Position numbers and translations under genes: made by a program. This document shows positions 30,847 through 38,592 of a stretch of DNA of 50,162 bases, piece by piece. A model generated the notes under the pieces. That model searched no databases, had not been told where the DNA came from, and saw only the letters and a program-made list of their open reading frames with translations. Source of the stretch: Auraticoccus cholistanensis (lineage in GTDB: Bacteria > Actinomycetota > Actinomycetes > Propionibacteriales > Propionibacteriaceae); NCBI RefSeq assembly GCF_009742705.1, contig NZ_WPCU01000010.1, positions 1-50,162 on the forward strand, read 5' to 3'. Positions within the stretch are counted from its first letter, which is position 1; every line of letters begins with the position of its first letter.

Positions 30847-31074
30847 TCAGCCGACGTCGGCGCCCACCGGCCAGAAGTCGTCGGGACGGCGGACCCGGAT
30901 GATCTTGCGGCGCATCCAGGCCTCCCGGCTGCCGTCGCGGTAGCGCCGCAGCCGGCTGAGCTCCCAGCCGCCGTACTCGGCGTGGTCGGTCAGCAGCCGG
31001 CGGACGGCGTTGCGGGACAGGTCGCGGTCGAGCCGGACCCGGCGCACCTCGTACTCCACTCCCTGCACGGACAT
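30847..31074 (-). CDS. DUF5703 family protein
   Basis: 75 residues, strongly basic: YEVRRVRLDRDLSRNAVRRLLTDHAEYGGWELSRLRRY, then RRKIIRVRRP. This is the standard form of an actinobacterial small-protein family of unknown function, usually near an M20 peptidase. No signal or membrane segment. The start is ATG 31074, 7 nt after TAGCCT. It faces the aldo/keto reductase stop with an 18-bp gap. Confidence 0.85.
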   Translation of the reverse strand: MSVQGVEYEVRRVRLDRDLSRNAVRRLLTDHAEYGGWELSRLRRYRDGSREAWMRRKIIRVRRPDDFWPVGADVG

Positions 31075-31081
31075 GGCGTGC

Positions 31082-31087
31082 AGGCTA
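31082..31087 (-). promoter_or_regulatory. Putative -10 element for leaderless DUF5703 gene
   Basis: TAGCCT on the minus strand, 7 nt before the ATG at 31074. Confidence 0.35.
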
Positions 31088-31132
31088 CTCCGGCCGACCC
31101 GCCGCGGCAGCCCCGGGCGCCGCCCCGCCCGG

Positions 31133-31744
31133 TCAGCGCGGGGCGATGCCGTCGAAGAGGTTGTCCACCAGGGCGTCGAGGAAGGCGGGGGTCACGGGCT
31201 CGTCGCGGATGAGCAGGCGGTGGTACACCGCCCCCCAGAGCTGGTCGACGAGGACACGGACGTCGACCTCGTCCCGGATCTGGCCGTCGCGCTGGGCGTG
31301 GCGGAGCCGCTGGTAGGCCAGCTCGCGCCGGCCGGAGGAGTACAGCGCGCGGTAGGCGCTCGCCAGGTCGTGGTCGGTCTGCGACTCGCCGATGAGCTGC
31401 AGCAGCGCCCGTCCTCCCGGTGTGGTCATCACGTCGGCGAAGGAGTGCAGCTGGTGGCGCAGGTCCTCGCGGACGTCCACGGTGTCGTCGAAGGCCAGCG
31501 TGTTCTCGACGGCGTGGAAGTAGCCGTCCAGCGCCAGGGCTCCCCGGGAGGGCCACCACTTGTAGAGCGTGGTCTTGCTGACCCCGGCGAGACGCGCGAC
31601 CCGCTCGAAGGTCAGCTCCGCGATGCCCTCGGTGAGCATCAGCTGGCCCACCGTGGCGAGGACGTCCGCGCGGACCTCGTCGGCCGGGCGGCGGCCCCTC
31701 CCCCGTGGGCGCGGTGTCGTGCTGGCGTCCTGTGGCGTGCTCAC
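31133..31744 (-). CDS. TetR-family transcriptional regulator
   Basis: 203 residues. HTH at about 22-66 with the recognition helix region VARLAGVSKTTLYKWWPSRGALALDGYF; the C-terminal ligand domain (about 80-200) carries a TetR_C-type pattern. The N terminus is Arg/Pro-rich. GTG at 31744 follows GAGGAC 6 nt upstream. It is the last gene of an SDR-SDR-TetR unit, so it probably represses its own operon through the two palindromes at 33590-33633. The inducing ligand is likely an SDR substrate. Confidence 0.9.
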   Translation of the reverse strand: MSTPQDASTTPRPRGRGRRPADEVRADVLATVGQLMLTEGIAELTFERVARLAGVSKTTLYKWWPSRGALALDGYFHAVENTLAFDDTVDVREDLRHQLHSFADVMTTPGGRALLQLIGESQTDHDLASAYRALYSSGRRELAYQRLRHAQRDGQIRDEVDVRVLVDQLWGAVYHRLLIRDEPVTPAFLDALVDNLFDGIAPR

Positions 31745-31841
31745 TCGTCCTCGTTCCTGTGCCGGGATGGCCATCGGGAGTCTAGGGACGCCCGACGCCG
31801 GGAGGGGGCGGCCGGCGGGCGCCGCCCCCTCCTGGGCGACC

Positions 31842-32756
31842 TCACGCGGGGGCGGAGCCCGGCCGGGACGCCACCTCGAGCAGGTCGGACAGGTCGACCC
31901 GGGCCAGGAACTGCCGGCGGACGCGGTCGGCCACCTCGGAGACCTCCTGCGAACCGTCGTCGGCCGGGTCGACGTGGACCCGGAACGGGCGCCGCCCCGC
32001 GGGCAGCGAGACCACCCGGGCGATCTCGTCCGACACCATGGTGGCCTCCGCGTCCGCCGGGGCCAGAGCGGCGAGCTTCTGCGCGACCTGGTCCACCAGG
32101 CCGGCGTACCGGGTTCCGTAGGCGGCCTCGACCGCCGTGTCGGCGGGCCTCCCGCTGCGGGCGAAGTGGTTGGTGCCGCGGGTGAAGGAGCCCGGGACGA
32201 CGATCGAGGTCTCGACACCCCATCGGGCGAGCTCGCCGGCGTAGCTGACCGCCAGGGAGTCCATCGCGGCCTTGGCGGCGAAGTACGGGGCCAGGTACGG
32301 CGGGGTGCCGCCCTTGACGCTGGAGCTGGAGACCCAGACGACCAGACCCGCGCCACGTGCCCGCATACCCGGCAGGACCGCCCGGTTGACCCGCTGGGTC
32401 GACAGGACGTTGACGTCGTACAGCTCGGCCAGCTGCTGCGGGGTGAAGGCCTCGGCGGGACCGACGACCATGTGGCCGGCGTTGTGGACCAGCACGTCGA
32501 TGCGCCCCTGCTCGGCCAGGACGCGCGCCACCCCCGCGTCGACGGAGTCCTGGGAGCCGACGTCGAGCTCGAGGGCACGGAGGTCGACGTCGTGCTGACG
32601 GGCGTAGTCGGCGGCGGCCCGCACCTGGGCGGCGTTGCGCCCGTCGGTGTGCCGCATGCCGGCGTACACGGTGGACCCGGCGTCGGCGAGGGCGCGGGCG
32701 GTGAGAGCGCCGAAGCCGCTGGAGGCCCCGGTGATGAGGACGATCTTCTCGGACAT
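31842..32756 (-). CDS. Short-chain dehydrogenase/reductase (304 aa)
   Basis: Classical-type SDR. Cofactor loop TGASSGFG (8-15), LVHNAGHM, catalytic Ser in VWVSSSS and Y-F-A-A-K. The C-terminal extension of about 60 residues (VSDEIARVVSLPAGRRPFRVHVDP) matches SDRs related to 3-oxoacyl or hydroxysteroid reductases with an extra helical tail. Substrate unknown. ATG at 32756 with GAGGAG upstream; second gene of the TetR-controlled operon. Confidence 0.9.
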   Translation of the reverse strand: MSEKIVLITGASSGFGALTARALADAGSTVYAGMRHTDGRNAAQVRAAADYARQHDVDLRALELDVGSQDSVDAGVARVLAEQGRIDVLVHNAGHMVVGPAEAFTPQQLAELYDVNVLSTQRVNRAVLPGMRARGAGLVVWVSSSSVKGGTPPYLAPYFAAKAAMDSLAVSYAGELARWGVETSIVVPGSFTRGTNHFARSGRPADTAVEAAYGTRYAGLVDQVAQKLAALAPADAEATMVSDEIARVVSLPAGRRPFRVHVDPADDGSQEVSEVADRVRRQFLARVDLSDLLEVASRPGSAPA

Positions 32757-32830
32757 GGTGTGCTGCTCCTCTGCGTGTGGGACGGGCCTGCGTGGTGGGA
32801 GGGGGGGCTGGGAGGGGGTGCGCGGTCGGG

Positions 32831-33568
32831 TCAGACGAGCCCGCCGTTGGTGAACAGGACCTGGCCGTTGACCCAGCGTGCGGGGCCGGCGAGGAAGGCG
32901 ACGGTCTCGGCGACGTCGGCGGGCTCTCCCAGCCGCTCGAGCGGCACGAGGCGGGCGAAACCGGCGACGGTCTCCTCGTCCTTGCCGTCGAGGAACAGCG
33001 GGGTGGCGACCGGCCCGGGGGCGACGGCATTCACCGTGACGTCCCGTCCCCGCAGCTCGCGGGCCAGCACCAGCGTCAGGCCCTCGACGGCGGCCTTGCT
33101 GGCGACGTAGGGACCGTAGGTCGGGTGCTGGGCCCGGGTCTGGCTGGTCGAGAAGTTGATCAGCGCGCCACCCCGGCGGAGCCGGTTCGCCGCGAGCTGG
33201 GACACCACGAACGTCCCGCGGATGTTGGTGCGGTGCATGCGGTCGAGGGCGTCGAGGTCGAAGGTCGCGATGGGGCCGAGGACCATCACGCCGGCGGTGT
33301 TGACGACCACGTCGACGCCGCCGAGCTCGGCCTGCACGGCGTCGAAGGCCTCGGCCATCGCCGTCTCGTCGGCGACGTCCCCGCCGACGGCGATCGCCCG
33401 GCTCCCGGTCGCGGTGGCCTCCTCGACGACCTCCTGGGCTCGTGCGGCGTTCCCGACGTAGTGCACGGCGACGTCGAAGCCGTCGGAGGCGAGGCGCCGC
33501 ACGACGGCGCGGCCGATGCCGCCCGATCCGCCGGTGACGAGGGCGACGCGGCTCTGGGTGGTGCTCAT
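32831..33568 (-). CDS. Short-chain dehydrogenase/reductase (245 aa)
   Basis: Classical SDR of normal length. TGGSGGIG cofactor loop (13-20), NTAGVM, catalytic INFSTSQ and YVASK, and the C-terminal LGEPADVAETVAFLAGPARWVNGQ typical of FabG-like NADPH reductases. First gene of the operon. GAGGAG lies before the ATG, and the downstream TetR operator ends only about 10 bp beyond that. Substrate unknown. Confidence 0.92.
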   Translation of the reverse strand: MSTTQSRVALVTGGSGGIGRAVVRRLASDGFDVAVHYVGNAARAQEVVEEATATGSRAIAVGGDVADETAMAEAFDAVQAELGGVDVVVNTAGVMVLGPIATFDLDALDRMHRTNIRGTFVVSQLAANRLRRGGALINFSTSQTRAQHPTYGPYVASKAAVEGLTLVLARELRGRDVTVNAVAPGPVATPLFLDGKDEETVAGFARLVPLERLGEPADVAETVAFLAGPARWVNGQVLFTNGGLV

Positions 33569-33589
33569 GGCTGCTCCTCTGGTGTGATG

Positions 33590-33633
33590 TGGACGTTACG
33601 TCCATATAAGCACATAGTGGACGCCGCGTCCAC
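33590..33633 (-). promoter_or_regulatory. SDR-SDR-tetR promoter with two TetR-type operators
   Basis: Two perfect odd palindromes: TGGACGTTACGTCCA (33590-33604) and GTGGACGCCGCGTCCAC (33617-33633), centres 28 bp apart, sharing TGGACG-N3-CGTCCA. A promoter fits between them on the minus strand: TGGACG (33632-33627) as -35, 17 nt, then TTATAT (33609-33604) as -10. One operator overlaps the -35 box and the other the start point, the layout expected for TetR repression. Confidence 0.8.
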
Positions 33634-33736
33634 AAGTTCCGAGCAGGTAGATCTGCCCGGCCCGTCCGTCCCCCGCCGGCGCGGGTCCGCACCGCGACGG
33701 AGCAGCCCGGGGCGGGTCGCCGCCCCGGGCAGGTCC

Positions 33737-35065
33737 CTAGGCGCGGTCCAGGAAGGCGTCCAGCACCCGGGCGCCGAACTCCAGCGACTCCACCGGCACC
33801 CGCTCGTCCACGCCGTGGAACATGCCGGCGAAGTCGAGCTCGGGCGGCAGCCGCAACGGGGCGAAGCCGAAGCTCCGGATGCCGAGGCGGTCCCAGGCCT
33901 TGGCGTCGGTCCCGCCGCTCATCAGGTACGGCACCGCCCGGGCGCCGGGGTCCTCGGTGAGCAGGCTGGCCTTCATCGCCTCCACCAGGTCGCCGGCGAA
34001 CTCGGTCTCGACCGAGCGCTCGTGCTGCTCGGTCTCGACCCGGATCCGCGGGCCGGCCAGCTCGGCGATGGTCTCGAAGAACTCGGCCTCGTAGCCGGGC
34101 ACGAAGCGCCCGTCCACCGCCGCGCTGGCCCGGCCCGGGATGACGTTGTGCTTGTAGCCGGCCGCGAGCCGGGTCGGGTTGGCGGTGTTGGACATGGTGG
34201 CGCCCACGATGCGGCTGATGCTGCCCAGCCGCGACAGCAGGGACTCGACGTCGTCGAGGTCGAGCTCGACCTCGAAGGCCTCGGCCACCGCCTCCAGGAA
34301 GGCCTGCTGCGCGGCGGTGACCCGCTGCGGCCACCGGTGGCCGCCGATGCGGGCCACGGCGGCCGCGAGCTCGGTGACCGCGTTGTCCTCGTGGCGGAAG
34401 GAGCCGTGGCCGGCCCGCCCCTCGGCGAAGAGGTTGAGCCAGGCGATGCCCTTCTCGGCGGTCTGCACCAGGTACAGCCGCAGGTCGTCGCGGACGGTGA
34501 TCGAGTAGCCGCCGACCTCGCCGATGGCCTCCTCGCACCCCTCCAGCGCCTCGGGGTGGTTCTCGGCCAGCCACACCGCGCCCTTGGCACCGCCGGCCTC
34601 CTCGTCGGCGGTGAGCACGATGCGGAGCGGGCGCCGCGGCGGCCGGCCGCTGCGGACCCGGTCGCGGACCACGCTGAGCAGCATGGCGTCGAAGTCCTTC
34701 ATGTCCACCGCCCCGCGGCCCCAGACGCACCCGTCGGCCACCTCGGCCGCGAAGGGCGGGTAGGTCCAGTCGGCGGCGTCGGCCGGCACCACGTCCAGGT
34801 GGCCGTGCACCAGCAGCGGCGAGACCGAGCTGTCGCAGCCCTCCGGCTCCCAGTGGGCGACCAGCGTGGTGCGTCCCGGCTCGGACTCGTACAGCCGGGA
34901 CCCGATGCCCACCTCGTCCAGCAGCAGGGCGACGTCCTCCGCCGCCGCCCGCTCCCCCGGTCCGGGGTCGGAGCCGTAGTTGGAGGTGTCGAAGCGGATC
35001 AGCCGCCGGCAGAGCTCGACGACCTCGGCTGCCGGGTCGGACCGGGTCGGCGTGGGAGTGTCCAT
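33737..35065 (-). CDS. M20-family metallopeptidase
   Basis: 442 residues, di-zinc hydrolase of the DapE/ArgE/carboxypeptidase group. Metal motifs: HGHLDVVP, GRGAVDMKD, TADEEAGG and a late GGTDAKAW; a dimerisation lid domain lies between about 195 and 320. Usual start MDTPTPTRSD at ATG 35065, with GGATGGGG upstream. Specificity (dipeptides or N-acyl amino acids) cannot be read. A similar M20 gene lies near uppP and mshC in mycobacteria. Confidence 0.9.
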   Translation of the reverse strand: MDTPTPTRSDPAAEVVELCRRLIRFDTSNYGSDPGPGERAAAEDVALLLDEVGIGSRLYESEPGRTTLVAHWEPEGCDSSVSPLLVHGHLDVVPADAADWTYPPFAAEVADGCVWGRGAVDMKDFDAMLLSVVRDRVRSGRPPRRPLRIVLTADEEAGGAKGAVWLAENHPEALEGCEEAIGEVGGYSITVRDDLRLYLVQTAEKGIAWLNLFAEGRAGHGSFRHEDNAVTELAAAVARIGGHRWPQRVTAAQQAFLEAVAEAFEVELDLDDVESLLSRLGSISRIVGATMSNTANPTRLAAGYKHNVIPGRASAAVDGRFVPGYEAEFFETIAELAGPRIRVETEQHERSVETEFAGDLVEAMKASLLTEDPGARAVPYLMSGGTDAKAWDRLGIRSFGFAPLRLPPELDFAGMFHGVDERVPVESLEFGARVLDAFLDRA

Positions 35066-35126
35066 GACCCCATCCTCCCGTGACGGGCGCGCCCGGGTCG
35101 CGGGCGGGCCCGGCCGGGGCCGCGGT

Positions 35127-36578
35127 TCAGCGGGCGATGCCGGCCAGGGTGGTGCCGTCGGGGGCGAGGGCGGCGAAGGTGGTGCGGATCCCGTCGGCGT
35201 CGGCGCTCCACTGCCGCGCCAGCACCACCTGGTGCCGCCCGCCCTGCACGTCCAGCACGGCCCGGGAGCGACCCGACGGGCGCCAGCGGCCCTGCAGCCC
35301 GCCGCTGACCCGGCCGTCGCGGTGCAGCTCCACCTCCACGGGGGTGGCGACGTCGGCGGTGATGGGCTTGCGGTGGTGGACCACCTGGTAGCGGCCGGGG
35401 ACGTCGGCGCCGCGGACCGGGCGCGGGTCGCGTCGCCCGTCGTGCGGCAGCGGCAGCACCAGCGGCCAGCCGTCGGCGGTGAGCGCCATCGGGTGGGTGC
35501 GCAGCTCGTGCCGCTCGCCCTGGCCGGGGAAGCGGGTGTGGAAGACGAGGAAGGGCTCACCCGTCGTGGGATCCAGCTCGGCCGACACCCCTCCCGGCGA
35601 GACGTAGCCGTGCCCGGGCGTGCCGTCGGGCGCCCGGAACTGGTGGTTGCCGAGCAGCTTGACCCCGTGCGGGGCGATCGAGGCGTCGTCGAACAGCGGC
35701 AGGTCGGGGTCGGCGCGCACGGTCGACATGTCGGTGCCCTCGACGTCCCGCCAGGGCCCGGCGAGCTCGCGGGCCCGCGCGACCCGCACGTTGTACCCGC
35801 CGTGGGCGTCCAGCCCGCCGAAGGTGACGAAGAGGTAGTACCAGCCGCTCCCCGGGTGGTGCAGCACCGCCGGGCCCTCGATCCGGGCGTGGTTGCCCCC
35901 CATCAGGTGCTGGCCGTAGCCCTGCCCCGGGAGGGGCCGTCCGGTGCCCGGGTCGAGCTCGAGCAGGAAGATGCCGCCGGAGAAGGACCCGTAGACCATC
36001 CAGGGCCGGCCCTCCGCGTCGGTGACCAGGTCGGCGTCGATGACGTTGGGGTGCACCCGGGCGTCGTAGGGGGTGCCGTCCTCGCTGGTCGGGTCCTCCT
36101 CGCCCTGGCCCATGCCCGAGCGCAGCAGCAGCCCGGTGTCGCGGTAGGGGCCGGTCACCTGGTCGGCCACGGCGAGGCCCATCGCCGAGCGCGGTGAGGT
36201 GCCCTCGCAAGCGCAGTAGTAGTAGGCCCAGCGCCCGTCGCGCAGCTGCGTGACGCCCGGGGCCCACAGCGTCGAGGCGCGGGCCCAGCTCAGCGCCTCG
36301 GCCAGCTCGGCAGGACCGTCCTCGAACAGCGGGCTGGCGGCCAGCCCGTCCCCGCCCAGCTGCTCCCAGCGGAGCAGGTCGTCGGTCCGGGCGAAGGCGG
36401 CGTGGGAGCCGAACACGTAGGACCAGCGTCCCGAGCGGACCAGGTCGGGGTCGTGCACGGAGGCGCTCACCCACGTCGGCGGGACCGGCGACCGGTCGCG
36501 CGCCACCGCCGAGCCGGGGACGGCGACGGCGGCCAGGCCACCCGCCAGCAGGGTGCGTCGGGTCATGGACAGGCTCAT
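35127..36578 (-). CDS. Secreted GH43-type glycosidase (arabinanase-like)
   Basis: 483 residues. A Tat-type signal, MTRRTLLAGG followed by a hydrophobic stretch and AVARD cleavage region (about 5-28), predicts export. Five-bladed beta-propeller GH43 catalytic triad: Asp base in SVHDPDLVRSG, pKa Asp in NVIDADLVTD and Glu acid in IEGPAVLHHPG. A C-terminal beta domain (about 375-483) follows, as in extracellular arabinan endo-1,5-alpha-L-arabinosidases. ATG at 36578 with AGGAG 4 nt upstream. A LacI-like operator lies over its promoter. Substrate prediction: arabinan side chains, moderate confidence. Confidence 0.85.
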   Translation of the reverse strand: MSLSMTRRTLLAGGLAAVAVPGSAVARDRSPVPPTWVSASVHDPDLVRSGRWSYVFGSHAAFARTDDLLRWEQLGGDGLAASPLFEDGPAELAEALSWARASTLWAPGVTQLRDGRWAYYYCACEGTSPRSAMGLAVADQVTGPYRDTGLLLRSGMGQGEEDPTSEDGTPYDARVHPNVIDADLVTDAEGRPWMVYGSFSGGIFLLELDPGTGRPLPGQGYGQHLMGGNHARIEGPAVLHHPGSGWYYLFVTFGGLDAHGGYNVRVARARELAGPWRDVEGTDMSTVRADPDLPLFDDASIAPHGVKLLGNHQFRAPDGTPGHGYVSPGGVSAELDPTTGEPFLVFHTRFPGQGERHELRTHPMALTADGWPLVLPLPHDGRRDPRPVRGADVPGRYQVVHHRKPITADVATPVEVELHRDGRVSGGLQGRWRPSGRSRAVLDVQGGRHQVVLARQWSADADGIRTTFAALAPDGTTLAGIAR

Positions 36579-36617
36579 GGTTCTCCTCCCGGGCAGCGTC
36601 GTCGCTGCGGTCCCGGC

Positions 36618-36647
36618 ACCATAGGCACACGATTTCATCGATGTAAA
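36618..36647 (-). promoter_or_regulatory. GH43 promoter with LacI-type operator
   Basis: TTTACA (36647-36642), 18 nt, TATGGT (36623-36618) on the minus strand. The CG-centred imperfect palindrome ATTTCATCGATGTAAA (36632-36647) overlaps the -35 box; 6 of 8 half-site positions match. This differs from the motif at lutA and rhaI, so another LacI-family regulator is likely. Confidence 0.5.
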
Positions 36648-36656
36648 GAGGATCGG

Positions 36657-37196
36657 TCAGCCGGTCGCGGGAGGCAGCGAGGCCACCCACTCCTCCTGCT
36701 CGGCGGTCTCGACCGCCATCGGGCAGTACCGCGCCCGCACCCAGGCCACCGCTGAGCGGGGGTCCTCGCCGGTGAGCACGGCCAGCGCGGCCAGCGCGGT
36801 CCCGGTGCGCCCGTGGCCGCCGAGGCACCCGATCTCGACCTGCTCGCCGTCCCGCGCCCGGGCCAGCAGCGCCGCCAGGGCGGCGAGCGCGGCGGAGGCG
36901 TCGTCGGGCACGCCGAGGTCCGGCCACGCGTGGTGGTCGTGCGGCCAGCCCGGCCGCCAGCGGGGGTCCAGGTAGAGGGCGAAGTCGGGGGGCCGGTCCC
37001 GGGCGTAGGGCTCGACGGGGTCGAAGGACACCGCCGTGACGGGCGTCCGGTCGGGCAGCAGCACCACGTCCCGGTGCCGGTGCACCTCGTGCCGCTGGTG
37101 CCGGTGCCCCGGCTCGGTGCACCGGGCCGGCTCCACGCCGGCGACCCAGGAGACGCCGCGCTCCGGGCACCAGACGTGGACCCGGCTCCCGCTCAC
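36657..37196 (-). CDS. Protein-tyrosine-phosphatase-like protein
   Basis: 179 residues. The phosphatase loop is C-L-G-G-H-G-R followed by TGTALAALAVL, the CX5R signature, near residue 125; an upstream acidic stretch (WPDLGVPDDA) supplies a probable general-acid Asp. Resembles small bacterial dual-specificity phosphatases. Substrate unknown. GTG at 37196 is preferred over 37217 because GGAGG lies 4 nt upstream. Stands alone between GH43 and DinB-like genes. Confidence 0.75.
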   Translation of the reverse strand: MSGSRVHVWCPERGVSWVAGVEPARCTEPGHRHQRHEVHRHRDVVLLPDRTPVTAVSFDPVEPYARDRPPDFALYLDPRWRPGWPHDHHAWPDLGVPDDASAALAALAALLARARDGEQVEIGCLGGHGRTGTALAALAVLTGEDPRSAVAWVRARYCPMAVETAEQEEWVASLPPATG

Positions 37197-37317
37197 GTCA
37201 CCTCCCTCGACCACCACCTGGCCACAGCCTCGGCCGGGGGACGAGCACGTCGACCCGCGGGACGGACCCGGGCGCCCACCTCACCGCTCGCCGCCGCCTC
37301 ACCGATCCGCGTCGCCC

Positions 37318-37878
37318 TCACTGACCCACGCGACCGTCGACGCACTCGCGCAGCAGGTCCGCGTGCCCGCAGTGGCGGGCGTACTCCTCGATCCGGTGCA
37401 CCATCAGGTCGCGGACGGCGATCTGCTCCGGGCCCAGCCGCTCCCCCAGGTCGGCGTGGGCCGCCAGCACCGCGTCGGTGGCGGCCTGCTCCTCGGCCAG
37501 CGCGGACCAGGCGGCCTCCACCACGGCCGGGTCCGCCACCGCGCCGTCGAAGTCGGCATCCCGGGGGCCGTACAGCTTCGGCGGCGGGTCGCTCTCGGCG
37601 ATCCAGCCGCGCCAGTCGCGCTCGGCCTGGGCGAGGTGGCGCACCAGCCCGAGCAGCGACATCGTCGACGGCGGCACCGAGCGGCGGGCCAGCTGCTCGG
37701 CGTCCAGACCCTCGCACTTCATCCGCAGGGTGATCCGGTAGTCGCGCAGGTACTCCTGCAGGGTCGCCAGCTCACCGTCCGGACTGGGGCCGTCGCTGTT
37801 GCGCGGGTCGTCGTCCGGGTCGACCCACATGTCGGGGTAGACGGTGGCCCTGGTCCACCGCGTCGGGGACTCGCTCAT
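37318..37878 (-). CDS. DinB / mycothiol-transferase-like protein (DUF664)
   Basis: 186 residues, four-helix DinB fold. His ligands are plausible in LLGLVRHLAQAERDW (about 75-89) and RIEEYARHCGHADLLRE (C terminus). DUF664 proteins in actinobacteria include mycothiol-dependent enzymes; since mshC is present, mycothiol use is possible but unproven. ATG at 37878. The 121 bp before it (37197-37317) hold no feature I can support. Confidence 0.82.
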   Translation of the reverse strand: MSESPTRWTRATVYPDMWVDPDDDPRNSDGPSPDGELATLQEYLRDYRITLRMKCEGLDAEQLARRSVPPSTMSLLGLVRHLAQAERDWRGWIAESDPPPKLYGPRDADFDGAVADPAVVEAAWSALAEEQAATDAVLAAHADLGERLGPEQIAVRDLMVHRIEEYARHCGHADLLRECVDGRVGQ

Positions 37879-37932
37879 GGGCCCATGCTGGTCCGCACCG
37901 CCCGGCCCCGCCAGGGGATTGCCGCCAGGCAG

Positions 37933-38592
37933 TCAGCTCCCGACCAGGACGACGTCCAGCAGCCGTGGGCCGTGCACGCCCTCGACCCGGCTCAGCTCGA
38001 TGTCGCTGGTGGCGCTGGGGCCGCTGATCCAGGTCAGCGGGCGACCGGTGTCGAGACGGGTCAGCGCCTCGCCGACGCCGTGCACCACGTCCTCCTCACG
38101 CACCACGCAGACGTGGTGGTCCGGTACCAGGGTCAGCGCGCGGCGACCCTGGTCCGGGCCTGCGTCGAGGACGATGGTGCCCGTCAGGGCCACCGTCACC
38201 GCCGACCCCGTCACCACGGCGTCGGCCCCGTCCAGCTGGTCCACGGTCAGGGCCGGCTCGTCGGTCAGCCACTCCACCTCGGCGGTGCGCCACGACGGGT
38301 CCAGCCCCACCGGGACGACGACCCGGCGGGCGCCGCGCCCGGCCAGCCGCGCGGCGACGGTCTCCCCCACCGCGTCGGCGGCGCACCGGTGCACGACCGC
38401 CTTGTAGTCGACCAGCCGGTCGACCAGCAGCTCGACCAGGGCCTCGCCGGTCAGCGCGGTCGCCCGCTCGGGCTCGCGGTAGCCCCGGTCGATGTCGTCG
38501 TAGGGCCAGGGCTGCGGGGCGGCGGCGGTGTGCGCCTGGCGGATGCGGCCCAGCACCTCCTCGCGGGCGGAGCCGGCGTCCGGGCTGCTCAC
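37933..38592 (-). CDS. lutC: Lactate utilization protein C
   Basis: 219 residues, LUD/YkgG domain. Together with LutA and LutB it forms the iron-sulfur L-lactate dehydrogenase complex that oxidises L-lactate to pyruvate. Recognisable segments are PVGLDPSWR (about 118-126), AVVTGSAVTVALTGTIVLDAG and LTWISGPSATSDIELSRVEGVHGP at the C terminus. The GTG at 38592 overlaps the lutB stop as GTGA, fixing the start. Confidence 0.92.
   Translation of the reverse strand: MSSPDAGSAREEVLGRIRQAHTAAAPQPWPYDDIDRGYREPERATALTGEALVELLVDRLVDYKAVVHRCAADAVGETVAARLAGRGARRVVVPVGLDPSWRTAEVEWLTDEPALTVDQLDGADAVVTGSAVTVALTGTIVLDAGPDQGRRALTLVPDHHVCVVREEDVVHGVGEALTRLDTGRPLTWISGPSATSDIELSRVEGVHGPRLLDVVLVGS

Noticed and set aside
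36579-36638. Twenty-residue upstream extension of the GH43 protein
   Set aside because: The Tat signal and AGGAG site fit the ATG at 36578; the extension would place residues before the signal peptide.
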